From assembly GCF_022347785.1 (NCBI RefSeq), contig NZ_JAKRGA010000004.1:392812-456811 (forward strand): a stretch of DNA of 64,000 bases. The letters run 5' to 3'. The notes beneath the pieces were generated by a model that made no database searches, was not told where the DNA came from, and worked only from the letters and a program-made list of their open reading frames with translations. Shown here one piece after another: positions 42,899 through 52,677 of the stretch. Both the position numbers and the translations under genes were made by a program. Every line of letters begins with the position of its first letter. Position 1 is the stretch's first letter. The stretch comes from Psychrobium sp. MM17-31 (GTDB lineage: Bacteria; Pseudomonadota; Gammaproteobacteria; Enterobacterales; Psychrobiaceae).

Positions 42899-43905
42899 GC
42901 GTGGTAAATCTTTTTAAAGAATTCGGCAATACGGTTTTCGACATAAAACTGTGGACGCCATGGAAATTTACCGCCGATAAAACCGACATGACCGCCTTTG
43001 TTAGTCAGCTCGTATTCCACTTGCGTTGAAAGCTGATGCGGCTCTGGGATAACGGCATGCGTCATAAAAGGATCGTCTTTGGCATGTAAGATCAAGCTTG
43101 GCACGGTAATGTGACTTAAAAACTGCATCGCACTGCATTTTTGATAGTAGTCATCGGCATTTTTAAAACCGTGTAGTGGCGCAGTAACTTGCTCGTCAAA
43201 GGTTTTGAAGGTGCCAATGCCATCGACGCCATTGTCCATTTTTAGTTTGGATACTAGCTCTGGCATTTGCGCCACTTTCTTCTTTAAGTTGCGCTTCATA
43301 CGAGAAAGTAGGTGATGCTGATAAACACGTGAAAAGCCTGTTTTTAAGCGGACTTCACACGCCGATAAGTCCAGCGGTGGTGAAATGGCTGCCGCGCCAG
43401 ACAACAAAGAGTTTTCTTTATACTTCCCCAAATACTTAAGCAGCATGTTGCCGCCTAGGCTGTAACCCGCAGCAAAGAGTTTAGCTTGTGGAAAACGCTC
43501 GGTGAGGTGTTCGATAAAGTAGCGCGGATCTTCTGTTTCACCCGAATGATAAGCGCGGGGCAGGCGATTAGGCTCACCCGAACATCCACGAAAGTGCATC
43601 ATCACGCCTGGCCAGTCGTGGTCTTTGAGTGATTTTAGTAGTCGATAAGCATAGTGAGATTTTATCGAGCCTTCTAAGCCGTGAAACAACACTAGTAAAG
43701 GCCCTGTGTATTGTGACTCCAGTTTGCGGGTCCACACTAGGTCAACAAAGTCACCGTCGGCTAACTCCAATCGCTCTGGTGTGCCAACAGGCTTTTTACG
43801 GCTGGTGAGAAGATCGGCAAAGATAGTTTGTACGTGGGGATTTCTAGCCCACCATGCAGGTTTGAATTGGCTGGGTTTATACATTAATTCACAAAGTTTT
43901 AGCAC
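42895..43905 (-). CDS. yheT: Alpha/beta hydrolase YheT
   Basis: 336 aa (an internal ATG gives MYKPSQFKPAWWARNPHVQ, a plausible alternative start at 43884). AB-hydrolase fold with LFHGLEGS, MHFRGCSGEPN (oxyanion region), the nucleophile motif GYSLGGNM, acid in ILHAKDDPFM and histidine in NKGGHVGF. It belongs to the YheT/EMB8-like family, putative esterases with unknown natural substrate. The gene starts the yheT-yheU-prkB block. Confidence 0.92.
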   Translation of the reverse strand: MLKLCELMYKPSQFKPAWWARNPHVQTIFADLLTSRKKPVGTPERLELADGDFVDLVWTRKLESQYTGPLLVLFHGLEGSIKSHYAYRLLKSLKDHDWPGVMMHFRGCSGEPNRLPRAYHSGETEDPRYFIEHLTERFPQAKLFAAGYSLGGNMLLKYLGKYKENSLLSGAAAISPPLDLSACEVRLKTGFSRVYQHHLLSRMKRNLKKKVAQMPELVSKLKMDNGVDGIGTFKTFDEQVTAPLHGFKNADDYYQKCSAMQFLSHITVPSLILHAKDDPFMTHAVIPEPHQLSTQVEYELTNKGGHVGFIGGKFPWRPQFYVENRIAEFFKKIYHA

Positions 43906-43960
43906 ACGATAATAAAGAGAAAATATAGCAAAAATTCGGCACTGAGCATATGGCGCAGTG

Positions 43961-44863
43961 TTATTTTTGCGAATAAAACGCCTGCTCTGCTGATGTTAAT
44001 TGCATTAACTGTTCTCTAACCCAAGTTTTATCATCGGCATATGTCAAACCAAACCATTGCGACTGGCTCCGATAAACAGCCACTTTTTCTGTCGTTAGAG
44101 CTTGGGCAATGACATCAGGTAGCTGACACTCGTCAGTCGCGCTGGCGGTGTCGACGAAGTTAGCGATAAAAGTAGTTAAGTTGTCAAAAATGGCAGGCGC
44201 TAGGCACCAGAAATTCATGGAAACTAACTGATTCGTGGGCAGCGAAATCGCTTCTCCTTCTTGTTGACCGATAACTCCTTGTGGAGATTGCTGAATCTCG
44301 TAACATTCGGTGACACAACGCAGCGTGTTGTCGTTGTTGTGCTGACAAAGTCCTCGATTGACACCACCGTGAGGTGATAAGGTTTTTTCTAACTCATAAG
44401 CGACGATCGCCCACTGTGACGGATTAGCGCTAAAGTGCTGAGCTGCAATATTAAATGCACTAGCACCGTAATAATCATCACCATTAGTCACTACAAAACC
44501 GTTTTTGATTAAATGGCGACAGCTCCACAGCGCATGCGCTGTACCTAGCGGTTTAGCGCGCTGCGCGATGACTTTATCGTTGGGCAGATCATCTAGGCGT
44601 TGTTCGGCATATTCTATGGTGAGATCGCTTGGTAATTTCTGGGCAAAATGTTCATTAAAGACTTGCTGGGTTTGCGGCGCAATAATCAACACAACATGAC
44701 GACAACCTGCTTGATAAGCATTGAAGATATTGAGCTCTAACAAGGTGATATTGTGGGGGCCAAAGCCTGCTAAGGGTTTATGGCCACCAAAGCGCGAACC
44801 AAGCCCTGCCGCTAGAACGACCAATGAAAAACTTGATGCTGGGAATTTTGTCGATGTCGTCAT
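43961..44863 (-). CDS. NTP-transferase family nucleotidyltransferase
   Basis: 300 aa. The N-terminal SLVVLAAGLGSRFGGHKPLAG is the nucleotide-binding GxGxRxG-KP motif of sugar-phosphate nucleotidylyltransferases, and VTNGDDYYGASAF carries the metal-binding aspartate. It probably activates a phosphorylated sugar or related compound with an NTP. No sugar-pathway genes are nearby, so the substrate is unknown. It follows the TIGR02444 gene by 20 bp on the same strand. Confidence 0.82.
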   Translation of the reverse strand: MTTSTKFPASSFSLVVLAAGLGSRFGGHKPLAGFGPHNITLLELNIFNAYQAGCRHVVLIIAPQTQQVFNEHFAQKLPSDLTIEYAEQRLDDLPNDKVIAQRAKPLGTAHALWSCRHLIKNGFVVTNGDDYYGASAFNIAAQHFSANPSQWAIVAYELEKTLSPHGGVNRGLCQHNNDNTLRCVTECYEIQQSPQGVIGQQEGEAISLPTNQLVSMNFWCLAPAIFDNLTTFIANFVDTASATDECQLPDVIAQALTTEKVAVYRSQSQWFGLTYADDKTWVREQLMQLTSAEQAFYSQK

Positions 44864-44883
44864 AACGGAGTCCTGATTATGCT

Positions 44884-45372
44884 CTAATGCGCAACGCGTT
44901 GGCCAATGCTATAAAGCGTCATTAATTCTTGTTCGGTTAATTGCTCTAGCGGTACATTAAAAGCAATTAAACAGCTAAGAATATTGGCTTGTGCTTCGAC
45001 ATTGTGTGGCGGCAAAGCTGGCAGGGTTTGCGCGAGTCGCCATTGTTCTTCACGCTCTAGCGCAAGCTCGACTCTGAGCATTGCTTGATATTGTTCGTTA
45101 GTAATTGTCGCTTTTAGCTCGCGGCGCAGCTCGCGATACGGATTGGTAATATCTTCTTGCCAGCTTTTGGTTTGCGCCACCAGTTTGTGCATATCGTATT
45201 CATCGATAGCACAGCCTAGCGTTTGTGTGTAACCAGATAACAGCAATACATTGATATTGAGGCCATAATTATCTTGCAGCGTGATAGCAATGTCCTTAAT
45301 AGCGTCATACACTTCAAGACTGTATTGCCACAGTTCATCGCTACTTACTTTGACCTTGTCTGTTATATCCAT
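44884..45372 (-). CDS. TIGR02444 family protein
   Basis: 162 aa, all-helical, with the conserved start LWQYSLEVYDAIKDIAITLQDNYGLNINVLLL typical of the TIGR02444 family of unknown function that accompanies yheS in gammaproteobacteria. It lies 19 bp after the ABC-F gene and is probably cotranscribed with it. Confidence 0.85.
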   Translation of the reverse strand: MDITDKVKVSSDELWQYSLEVYDAIKDIAITLQDNYGLNINVLLLSGYTQTLGCAIDEYDMHKLVAQTKSWQEDITNPYRELRRELKATITNEQYQAMLRVELALEREEQWRLAQTLPALPPHNVEAQANILSCLIAFNVPLEQLTEQELMTLYSIGQRVAH

Positions 45373-45391
45373 GCCACTTCTTATCCTTTTA

Positions 45392-47335
45392 TTAAGCTTC
45401 TAAGCTCTTGTCGAAGGCTTGTTGCTTTTCTTCGATTTGCTCTTGCAGCTCAAACCATTCCATTTCCAAGTCATCAATCGATGAGCGCAGTTCGCCCTGG
45501 CGTTGCAGCAATGGTGCTAGCTTGGCTTTGTTCTCGGCAAGGTATAAATCGGTGTCGCTAAGTTGAGTTTCTAACTCGCCTAGCTCGTCTTGCTCTTTTT
45601 CCATTTGCTTTTCGACTTTGTCGAACTGCTTTTTAAGCGGCGATAAGGTTGCTCTAAATTCAGCTTGTAGGCGTTTTAGTTCTTTTTTATCGACTTTCGG
45701 CGCAGCTTTTTCCGTGGTTTGTTTTTGCGAGGCAATAGCCAGCTTATCGGCTGCCTTTTGCTCTTTTTGTTGCTCGCTAAGCCACGCGTGATAGTCTTCT
45801 AAATCGCCATCAAATGGCTGTACTTGTTTGTTATCAACAAGGTAGAAATCGTCAGTAGTGGCACGCAATAAATGACGATCATGGGATACGATAACCATAG
45901 CGCCATTGAAGTTTTGCAAAGCCATCGTCAGTGCCAAACGCATTTCTAAATCGAGATGGTTGGTTGGCTCATCGAGTAGCAATAGGTTAGGACGCTGCCA
46001 AGTTAAAATCGCTAAGGCTAAGCGGGCTTTTTCGCCCCCTGAAAATGGCGCGATAGGCTCAATCGCCATATCGCCGATAAAACCAAAGCTGCCAAGATAA
46101 TTGCGCAGCTCTTGTTCAGTTTTATCTGGCGCTAGACGCACCATGTGCTCAAGGGCGGTGTCTTCTTTGCGTAGTGAGTCCAGTTGATGCTGAGCAAAGT
46201 AACCAATTTTTAAATCGCCAGCCTGTACTATCTTGCCCGATTGCTGCTCAATTTCGCCAGCTAACAGTTTGATTAATGTTGATTTACCCGCACCGTTGCG
46301 ACCCAGTAAACCGATGCGTGAGCCCGGCACTAGGTTGAGTTTTATCGACTCTAAAATAGTGACATCGCCGTAACCCGCCGAGAGTTTTTCCATTTGTATT
46401 AGCGGTGATGGCAGCTGATCTGGGCTAAAGAATTTAAAGCTAAACTGACTGTCGACATGCGCCGGACCAATTTCTTCTAACTTCTCTAAGGCTTTTAAAC
46501 GGCTCTGTGCTTGTTTTGCTTTGCTGGCTTTGTAGCGGAAGCGATCGACAAAGGCTTGCATGTGAGCTTTTTCTTTAAGTTGCTTCTCATGCATGCTTTG
46601 TTGCAGCGCGAGCTTTTCACTGCGTAGACGTTCAAAGGCGCTGTAGTTACCGCTGTAATTAAAGATGGTTTGCTGTTCAACGTGAATTATTTGATTCACC
46701 ACGTTGTCGAGAAAATCGCGATCATGAGAAATCAGCACCAAGGTGCCTTGATAACTTTGCAGCCATTTTTCTAGCCACAATACGGTGTCTAAATCGAGGT
46801 GGTTGGTTGGCTCATCGAGGAGCAGTAAATCAGAGCGACACAGCAGTGCTTGCGCTAGGTTTAGACGCATCCGCCAACCACCTGAAAAGCTCGATACTGG
46901 CGATGAAAGCTGGCTATCGCTAAAACCTAAACCGTGGAGTAACTCACCCGCGCGCGCAGCAATAGAGTAGCCGTTGATGTTATCGATTGCGGCGTGCATT
47001 TCGGCAATCTCTTGGCCGTTGTCGTCGGCTTCTGCCTGAGCTAATCGCGCTTCAAATTCGCGGTATTGCACGTCGCCGTCAATACAATAATCAAGAGCGC
47101 TGCGATCCATCGATGGCGTTTCTTGTTTTACCCATGCCATTTGCCATTGACTTGGATAAGAGAAATCTCCCTGATCTTGATGCAGTACACCGCGAATAAG
47201 TGCGAACAGGCTTGATTTACCACAGCCATTAGCACCGACAAGACCAACCTTGGCACCGGGGTAGATGGTGGCGTTGGCATTTTTCAGCAGCTCTTTGCCG
47301 CCGCGAAGTAATTGCAAATCTTTAAAAACGATCAT
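45392..47335 (-). CDS. yheS: ABC-F ATPase YheS
   Basis: About 647 aa from the ATG at 47335 (MIVFKDLQLLRGGKEL); a start at 47377 would add 14 unlikely residues. Two ATPase domains are present: Walker A GANGCGKSS and GRNGAGKST, signatures SGGWRMRLNLAQ and SGGEKARLALA, and Walker B LLLLDEPTNHLD twice. The 80-residue linker and lysine/glutamate-rich coiled-coil tail are typical. ABC-F proteins act on ribosomes rather than as transporters. It diverges from yheV. Confidence 0.93.
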   Translation of the reverse strand: MIVFKDLQLLRGGKELLKNANATIYPGAKVGLVGANGCGKSSLFALIRGVLHQDQGDFSYPSQWQMAWVKQETPSMDRSALDYCIDGDVQYREFEARLAQAEADDNGQEIAEMHAAIDNINGYSIAARAGELLHGLGFSDSQLSSPVSSFSGGWRMRLNLAQALLCRSDLLLLDEPTNHLDLDTVLWLEKWLQSYQGTLVLISHDRDFLDNVVNQIIHVEQQTIFNYSGNYSAFERLRSEKLALQQSMHEKQLKEKAHMQAFVDRFRYKASKAKQAQSRLKALEKLEEIGPAHVDSQFSFKFFSPDQLPSPLIQMEKLSAGYGDVTILESIKLNLVPGSRIGLLGRNGAGKSTLIKLLAGEIEQQSGKIVQAGDLKIGYFAQHQLDSLRKEDTALEHMVRLAPDKTEQELRNYLGSFGFIGDMAIEPIAPFSGGEKARLALAILTWQRPNLLLLDEPTNHLDLEMRLALTMALQNFNGAMVIVSHDRHLLRATTDDFYLVDNKQVQPFDGDLEDYHAWLSEQQKEQKAADKLAIASQKQTTEKAAPKVDKKELKRLQAEFRATLSPLKKQFDKVEKQMEKEQDELGELETQLSDTDLYLAENKAKLAPLLQRQGELRSSIDDLEMEWFELQEQIEEKQQAFDKSLEA

Positions 47336-47447
47336 GGGATAACATCTGAAAAATAAATTGCGCGCATCATAACGCAAACGGGTGTTAATCGATAGATTGT
47401 GATGCTGAATATGTTAAAGTAGCCGCCATTGCCAAACAGAGTAAAGA

Positions 47448-47654
47448 ATGATGTCTATTCAACGCAAAAAACGTTTTATCGCTGGCGCTAAATGCCCAAA
47501 CTGTAACGAGCTCGATACTTTAATGCTTTATAAAGAAAATGATGTCGAAAAAGTGGAATGTGTTGAGTGTGGTCACAAGCAATCACAGGTTGACGATGAA
47601 GTGGCAAAAGCTGCGCCGCAGCCAAGCCAAGTGATTGGGGTGTTTAAGCCTTAG
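47448..47654 (+). CDS. yheV: YheV family zinc-ribbon protein
   Basis: 68 aa. Two CxxC pairs (CPNC and CVEC) form a small zinc ribbon, and RKKRFIAGAKCPNCNELDTL matches the YheV family. The start is ATG 47448, or 47451 with the next ATG. It diverges from yheS. A 7-bp hairpin CCTTAGC/GCTAAGG follows the stop (47649-47669) without a strong T run. Confidence 0.9.
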   Translation: MMSIQRKKRFIAGAKCPNCNELDTLMLYKENDVEKVECVECGHKQSQVDDEVAKAAPQPSQVIGVFKP

Positions 47655-47676
47655 CAATTGTAGCTAAGGCTATCAT

Positions 47677-47732
47677 AAAACTTATACCTTAAAACTTATA
47701 CCTTAAAACTTATACCTTAAAGCTTACACCTT
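47677..47732. repeat. Four tandem 14-bp repeats at the end of the chemoreceptor gene
   Basis: The unit AAAACTTATACCTT occurs at 47677, 47691 and 47705, with a fourth, variant unit AAAGCTTACACCTT at 47719. The fourth contains the stop codon and last codons of the chemoreceptor, so the array looks like tandem duplication of the gene's 3' end. Confidence 0.9.
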
Positions 47733-49352
47733 AAAATAAGCAATATCCCCTTTAAGCTTGCCGGATAGCGTTTCCAGCAATTCGGCTTGCGAAGCATTGT
47801 TCTTCAGCGTTTCACTGGTTTCTTGCGACATCACAGTGATTTCTTCCATTCCTAATGAGACATCTGAAATCGTCGCGACTTGCTCATTGGTGGCATTGAC
47901 CACTTCCAGTACTTTAGCCAGCGAGTCGTCTGCTTGGCGCTGAATATCGTTAAGTACTTCGTTGGCTTGATGGGTTAACGTTAGACCGTTTTCAACTTGC
48001 GGTACCGTTGTTTCCATCGCCGTTACCGACGCTTGGGTATTTTCTTGTACCTGATTGATCATCGACTCGATTTCACCCGTCGCATCACCTGTACGTTGAG
48101 CAAGTTGACGTACTTCGTCGGCGACAACAGCGAAACCGCGACCTGACTCACCCGCGCGCGCTGCTTCGATGGCTGCGTTCAGTGCTAGTAGATTGGTTTG
48201 CTCAGAGATACCGCGAATAACATTGATAATATCGCCGATTTCACGAGCTCGCTCTTGTAGTACATTGACTTGCGATACTGTGGCTTTAACCGTGGTGGAG
48301 ATTTTCTCAATTTCTGTTGCTACATCTTGCACTGCATCGCGGCCGCGCTGAGATAGCTCAACCGTCGCCTTAGAGTTGTCTTCGGTTTGACGTACCGTTT
48401 CTACCACGTTGTGAATGCTATCACTCATAGAATCGAGGCTTGTTTTAGCATTGTTGGTTTGCGCAACTTGGCGATCGGCAGCTTCGAGCGCTTGCATCGA
48501 GCCTGCGGTTACGCTGATGGCGCGGTCTGACAGTTCATCTGACGAGGCGATAATGCTGTGTACCGTGGTTTTGAGTTGTTTTTGCATCACTTCAACCGAC
48601 GCCATCATACTATTAGGGCAGCAAGAATTTATTTCGCCAGTAAGGTTACCTTGCGAGATGTTGGCCACGACTTTGGCTGCTTCTTTGGGCTCTCCACCAA
48701 CAGCTTGGCGTACTTGATAACTAATGCGATAAGCAACACCAGAGCCAATAGCGATAGCAATGGCTGTGAGTACAATCATCCACGTTTGGAAAGAGCTTGC
48801 CACAGCGCGTGTTTCTTTGGTGGCTTGTTGGTTGATAGCTTCTTCGTAATCGATAAATTCATTAATGATGGCAAGCCATTCTACAAAGGCTGGGCGAGCT
48901 TGGTTGAGAAGAATCGATTTTGCTGTTGCTTCATCACCAGCTTGTTTGGCGCTAATGACTTGCTCAATTAACGGTAGCGTCTTTTGCTCAATATTGTTGA
49001 TTTGGGCGTAGATGCGTCTTTCATCGCTGGTGACTGTCATGTCTGATGTCATGATTTGGCGCATCGCTGTCGCTGATTTTTGATAGAAACTATCTAACGT
49101 ACGAATATCTTCGATATCTTTATTTAACTCGCTACTGTCACGGGCAAAAACAACATCGCGCACAGCGATTGCTCTGTCGTGAACACTGCCGCGAAAGTTA
49201 ATGGCGTAGCGTTGTTTTACCGAATTAACATCGGTGATTTGGGTGATTTGCTCATCAATAAAGTTCACTCTAGAGATACCAATAACGGTAAGTACCACCA
49301 TCATCATTAGTACGACACTAAAGCCGAGGATTAAACGCAGATTAATTGTCAT
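47724..49352 (-). CDS. Methyl-accepting chemotaxis protein
   Basis: 542 aa. Membrane span 1 (about 8-27), a ~160-residue periplasmic four-helix-bundle-like domain, span 2 (about 190-208), then a HAMP-like stretch and the cytoplasmic signalling domain with the conserved hairpin tip [19 protein letters not shown] and [12 protein letters not shown]. It transmits a chemical signal to CheA/CheW. The ligand is unknown; the sensory domain has no PAS or Cache motif visible. The C-terminal end (AYFKV) lacks a CheR-binding pentapeptide. Monocistronic. Confidence 0.94.
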   Translation of the reverse strand: MTINLRLILGFSVVLMMMVVLTVIGISRVNFIDEQITQITDVNSVKQRYAINFRGSVHDRAIAVRDVVFARDSSELNKDIEDIRTLDSFYQKSATAMRQIMTSDMTVTSDERRIYAQINNIEQKTLPLIEQVISAKQAGDEATAKSILLNQARPAFVEWLAIINEFIDYEEAINQQATKETRAVASSFQTWMIVLTAIAIAIGSGVAYRISYQVRQAVGGEPKEAAKVVANISQGNLTGEINSCCPNSMMASVEVMQKQLKTTVHSIIASSDELSDRAISVTAGSMQALEAADRQVAQTNNAKTSLDSMSDSIHNVVETVRQTEDNSKATVELSQRGRDAVQDVATEIEKISTTVKATVSQVNVLQERAREIGDIINVIRGISEQTNLLALNAAIEAARAGESGRGFAVVADEVRQLAQRTGDATGEIESMINQVQENTQASVTAMETTVPQVENGLTLTHQANEVLNDIQRQADDSLAKVLEVVNATNEQVATISDVSLGMEEITVMSQETSETLKNNASQAELLETLSGKLKGDIAYFKV

Positions 49353-49588
49353 AACATGTGCTCTTAGTCTTTAAAGAATAGTTATTCGGGGATTCGATCT
49401 AAATAGCAGACCCGAATAGCTCTAGATTTCTTACATCAAAATGATAGTAATGGCAAAGCTTTGGCGATGAAAGGAAAACTTGAAACTGAATTATCTTTAC
49501 TATGAACTGAACCTTAGCTCATTTGTAGCGCTTCTTTAGTGATTAAGGTAAGGTGCTGATTCACTTTTTTGAAAGCTTAGAGGCATGT

Positions 49589-50917
49589 GTGAAAGACGGA
49601 TATTTGAATTTCTCTCACAGTAAAGTTGGTAAAACGTTATTTTCGATATTGGGGTTGACTGTTCCACCAAAACTCGCGAGATATAGTGAGGGTGATGAAT
49701 TAGTTAAGACGTCAATTCTCGTCAATGACAGAACTAATCTTGTAGCAATTCAGCAGTGTTTTCCTGAAAGCAATATTTCTGTGGTTGATGAGGCTAGTTC
49801 AGCCAAAGTCGGTGGGCTTGTCTTTGATGCTACAACAATTACAACGCCGCAGCAGCTAGTTGGTTGTTATGAGTTTTTCAATCAGCAGCTTGGTAGATTA
49901 ATTACCAATGGCCGTATTGTGATTATTGGATCTGCAATTGATTCCACAATGTCGGTGGAAATGGCGGCGAGTCAGCGGGCGCTAGTCGGCATTGTAAAAT
50001 CCATTGCTAAAGAACTGGGGCGTAAAGGCTGCAGTGCTAATGTACTGTATGCCAAACAGGTGAGTGAACAGACTATTGCCGCACCGCTGCGCTTTTTAAT
50101 GTCTGATAAAAGTACCTATGTCAGCGGGCAAGTTATTGCAGCTGGAGAGGTTACTAGTGAATTTGAATTATCGCAATGGCATAAGCCGTTAGCGGGAAAA
50201 ACAGCGTTAGTCACCGGCGCGAGTCGTGGGATCGGTGCCGCTATTGCGAGCACATTAGCGGCTGATGGTGCACAAGTTATAGGTTTGGATATCCCGCAAG
50301 CAAAAGCGGCGTTAGAGCAGCATATGAGTGAACTCGGCGGGCAGTCTATATTACTCGATGTTACTGCCAGTGACGCACCACAACAGTTGGCTTCAGCCTT
50401 GGATAAGCCGTTAGATATTGTGGTTCACAACGCGGGAATTACCCGTGATAAAACGTTAAAGCGCATGTCTACAGCGCAATGGCAATCGGTTGTGGATATT
50501 AATCTTGGGGCTGTAGCCAATATCAATCAGCACTTTTTTCAGCATGAGGTATTTGCGCCGCAGGCTAAAATTGTTTGTGTCGCATCCATTAGCGGTATTG
50601 CCGGCAATGTCGGGCAAGTGAATTATGCTGCTTCAAAGGCGGGGATTATTGGATTAGTAGAAGCAACCGCGCAACAGCTGCAGGTTAACGATGCTGATAT
50701 AACCATCAACGCCGTCGCCCCTGGCTTTATTGAAACGGAAATGACCGCTAAAATCCCGCTAATGACTCGGCACTTCGGCCGTCGTTTGTGTTCATTATCT
50801 CAAGGTGGTTTGCCGCAAGATGTTGCTAACACTATTGCGTTTTTGGCCTCACCAAACGCGCAGGCTATCAACGGCAATACGATTCGAGTTTGTGGCCAAA
50901 ATTTAATGGGTGCTTAG
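49589..50917 (+). CDS. High-molecular-weight FabG-type 3-oxoacyl-ACP reductase
   Basis: About 442 aa. GTG 49589 is preferred over GTG 49553: it has AGAGG at the right distance, and the resulting start (V/M)KDGYLNFSHSKVGKTLFSILGLTVPPKLARY resembles starts of long FabG homologues. The N-terminal ~200 residues form the extra flavodoxin-like domain. The C-terminal SDR has GASRGIGA (NAD(P) binding), NAG, the catalytic tyrosine/lysine in YAASK and VAPGFIETEM. It reduces 3-oxoacyl thioesters. The thiolase and MaoC genes that often accompany this type are not here. Confidence 0.86.
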   Translation: MKDGYLNFSHSKVGKTLFSILGLTVPPKLARYSEGDELVKTSILVNDRTNLVAIQQCFPESNISVVDEASSAKVGGLVFDATTITTPQQLVGCYEFFNQQLGRLITNGRIVIIGSAIDSTMSVEMAASQRALVGIVKSIAKELGRKGCSANVLYAKQVSEQTIAAPLRFLMSDKSTYVSGQVIAAGEVTSEFELSQWHKPLAGKTALVTGASRGIGAAIASTLAADGAQVIGLDIPQAKAALEQHMSELGGQSILLDVTASDAPQQLASALDKPLDIVVHNAGITRDKTLKRMSTAQWQSVVDINLGAVANINQHFFQHEVFAPQAKIVCVASISGIAGNVGQVNYAASKAGIIGLVEATAQQLQVNDADITINAVAPGFIETEMTAKIPLMTRHFGRRLCSLSQGGLPQDVANTIAFLASPNAQAINGNTIRVCGQNLMGA

Positions 50918-50946
50918 CCCTTCTCTCTAAGGAAATAATAAGATTT

Positions 50947-51474
50947 ATGTTGCAATCTGTAATAAAGAAAGCTGTTTTAATTGCGGCGTTGATAGCACCA
51001 ATGAGTACAATGGCTGGAGAAGTCATGCATACGCTTAAAGCATCATTATTAAAAGACCGTACAGGCTTGGTATACATTGGTTACGATGTTGATAAAAAAC
51101 TACTTAAGCCTTATTTATCGCAATTACAGGCTCATTTAGGTGAAGATAAATTTAAGGTATTTCGCGCAGGACAGGCTAAGCGTGATCATAATCATTTTCA
51201 CATCACATTGATTAATCCATTTGAGCACCCAGATGTGAAAAGCATTGATGTGGCAACTTTGCCTGAAATTAGCTTTACTTTTGAGGGGCTAGGTACGGCA
51301 GCGAATGACAAAGACCGCACCTTCTTTGTGGTAGTGTCGTCCGATAAAGCACAACAGGTTCGCAAGGCGCACGGTTTAAAAACTAAAGATTTTCACGTCA
51401 CACTAGGATTCGATAGCCGAGATGTCTTTGGTGTGAGCAAGGGGATGGATAGTTTGTTGGACACTAAAAAATAA
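50947..51474 (+). CDS. Exported 2H phosphoesterase-like protein
   Basis: About 175 aa from ATG 50947 with a signal peptide (1-23, MSTMAG). Two HxTL motifs, HFHITL (H85, T87) and DFHVTLGF (H150, T152), 65 residues apart, match the 2H phosphoesterase fold, which cleaves or ligates 2',3'-cyclic or related nucleotide phosphates. Family identity is inferred from these motifs and length; the exported location is unusual for RNA-processing members. It ends with a 1-bp overlap with the acetyltransferase start (TAATG). Confidence 0.72.
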   Translation: MLQSVIKKAVLIAALIAPMSTMAGEVMHTLKASLLKDRTGLVYIGYDVDKKLLKPYLSQLQAHLGEDKFKVFRAGQAKRDHNHFHITLINPFEHPDVKSIDVATLPEISFTFEGLGTAANDKDRTFFVVVSSDKAQQVRKAHGLKTKDFHVTLGFDSRDVFGVSKGMDSLLDTKK

Positions 51475-51920
51475 TGACGTTAGTTTTAGCAGAGTTACGC
51501 CATATTGATGCTGTTGTACCTGTCATGGAGGAATATAGGGCCTTTTGCGGGTTTGAGAGTAAGGGCAGTGAAACGGAGCAATTCTTAGAGCAGATTATTG
51601 CTAATCAACAATCGAAGTTGTTTCTTGCAATTGATGAACAGACGCAACAAGTGATGGGGTTTGTGAATTTATATCCTAGTTATTCGACATTAGCGTTAAA
51701 GCCAATTTGGATTCTAAATGATCTCGCCGTATCTAGTCATTTTCGGGGACGAGGCCTAGCAAAAGAGCTTATATACGGTGCACTTGAGTTTGCTAAATCA
51801 TCAGGCGCTATTCGCGTCGAGCTAAAAACTGAAGTAACGAATGCACGTGCTCAAGCGTTGTATAGGTCACTGGATTTTAATATCGATAGCGATAATGTTT
51901 ATTATCGCGTTACTTGCTAG
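51474..51920 (+). CDS. GNAT family N-acetyltransferase
   Basis: 148 aa with the GNAT fold: PIWILNDLAVSSHFRGRGLAKELI contains the acetyl-CoA-binding R-x-x-G-x-G/A motif, and TEVTNARAQALYRSLDF is the typical C-terminal motif. It acetylates an amino group of an unknown substrate. Its ATG overlaps the stop of the 2H-like gene, so the two are probably cotranslated. It ends inside the convergent solute-binding gene by 11 bp. Confidence 0.88.
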   Translation: MTLVLAELRHIDAVVPVMEEYRAFCGFESKGSETEQFLEQIIANQQSKLFLAIDEQTQQVMGFVNLYPSYSTLALKPIWILNDLAVSSHFRGRGLAKELIYGALEFAKSSGAIRVELKTEVTNARAQALYRSLDFNIDSDNVYYRVTC

Positions 51921-52677
51921 AGTTACCTGTCACGGCGTTGGGCGCATTATTTAGATTTAAATAATGCGCCTCGGCGCTTTGGAGTTGGTTTAATGCTAAC
52001 TCGACGTTATTATCGATTGCCTCGATAATTTTCTTAGCATTTTTATGCTGTTTCGAGACGGCAACATAACCGTAGACGTACTCAATTATTGGTGATGTTA
52101 GCTTAATTTTTTGCGCTAACTCTTTGTCTTCACTGAGTAAATATTGCATGCGGCCAATTTCTGCAAATAATGCGTCAACTCGCGATAGTGCTAACATTTG
52201 CGCACCTTGCACGGTTGATTTTACGTTGTAGTATTTCCATTGTTGCGTTGAGATGTTTTTACTGAGATAGGTAGAGCGTTGCAGCGCAAGAACACCGTTA
52301 CGAATATCCGCCAGCTCTTTATCTTTTTCAATATAGATGCCTAATGCCTGTTTGATTACCGGTTTTGTTGAGAAATAGAATACTTTTCTTCGTTCTTCCG
52401 TTGGCCATAGACCAGCGATAATACAGTTTCCCTTTTCTCCTTCACGCATGATCCTAGCCCAAGGTGGCGAGAGAAGTGTGACATTAATATTTGATAATTT
52501 TAATGAGTTAACAATAAGTTCGGTGAGGGGACCATGGTAGGGTAATTCACTACTTGAATAGGGCGGTGACTCAGGAATACAGAGTGTTTCGTTTTCAGGT
52601 AGGGCGTTAGCGAAGCTTTCAAAACAGACGAAAAACAGTAGAGATATTGAATATATAGTTCGCATGTAAATATTCAT
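51910..52677 (-). CDS. Solute-binding protein (SBP_bac_3-like), distant paralogue
   Basis: About 255 aa from ATG 52677 (MNIYMRTIYSISLLFF), which has AGGAGGG upstream; the longer start at 52788 would hide the signal peptide. The mature part starts LPENETLCIPESPPYSS and contains LLSPPWARIMREGEKGN, an analogue of the PWARSY motif in the other three solute-binding proteins here, but it is more diverged. No transporter gene is adjacent. It diverges from the purine cluster, so a role in sensing a purine-related compound is conceivable but unproven. Confidence 0.78.
   Translation of the reverse strand: MNIYMRTIYSISLLFFVCFESFANALPENETLCIPESPPYSSSELPYHGPLTELIVNSLKLSNINVTLLSPPWARIMREGEKGNCIIAGLWPTEERRKVFYFSTKPVIKQALGIYIEKDKELADIRNGVLALQRSTYLSKNISTQQWKYYNVKSTVQGAQMLALSRVDALFAEIGRMQYLLSEDKELAQKIKLTSPIIEYVYGYVAVSKQHKNAKKIIEAIDNNVELALNQLQSAEAHYLNLNNAPNAVTGNSSK

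Noticed and set aside
48558..48971. 137-codon plus-strand frame opposite the chemoreceptor gene
   Set aside because: Entirely antisense to a well-supported gene, with no family resemblance; a codon-structure shadow.
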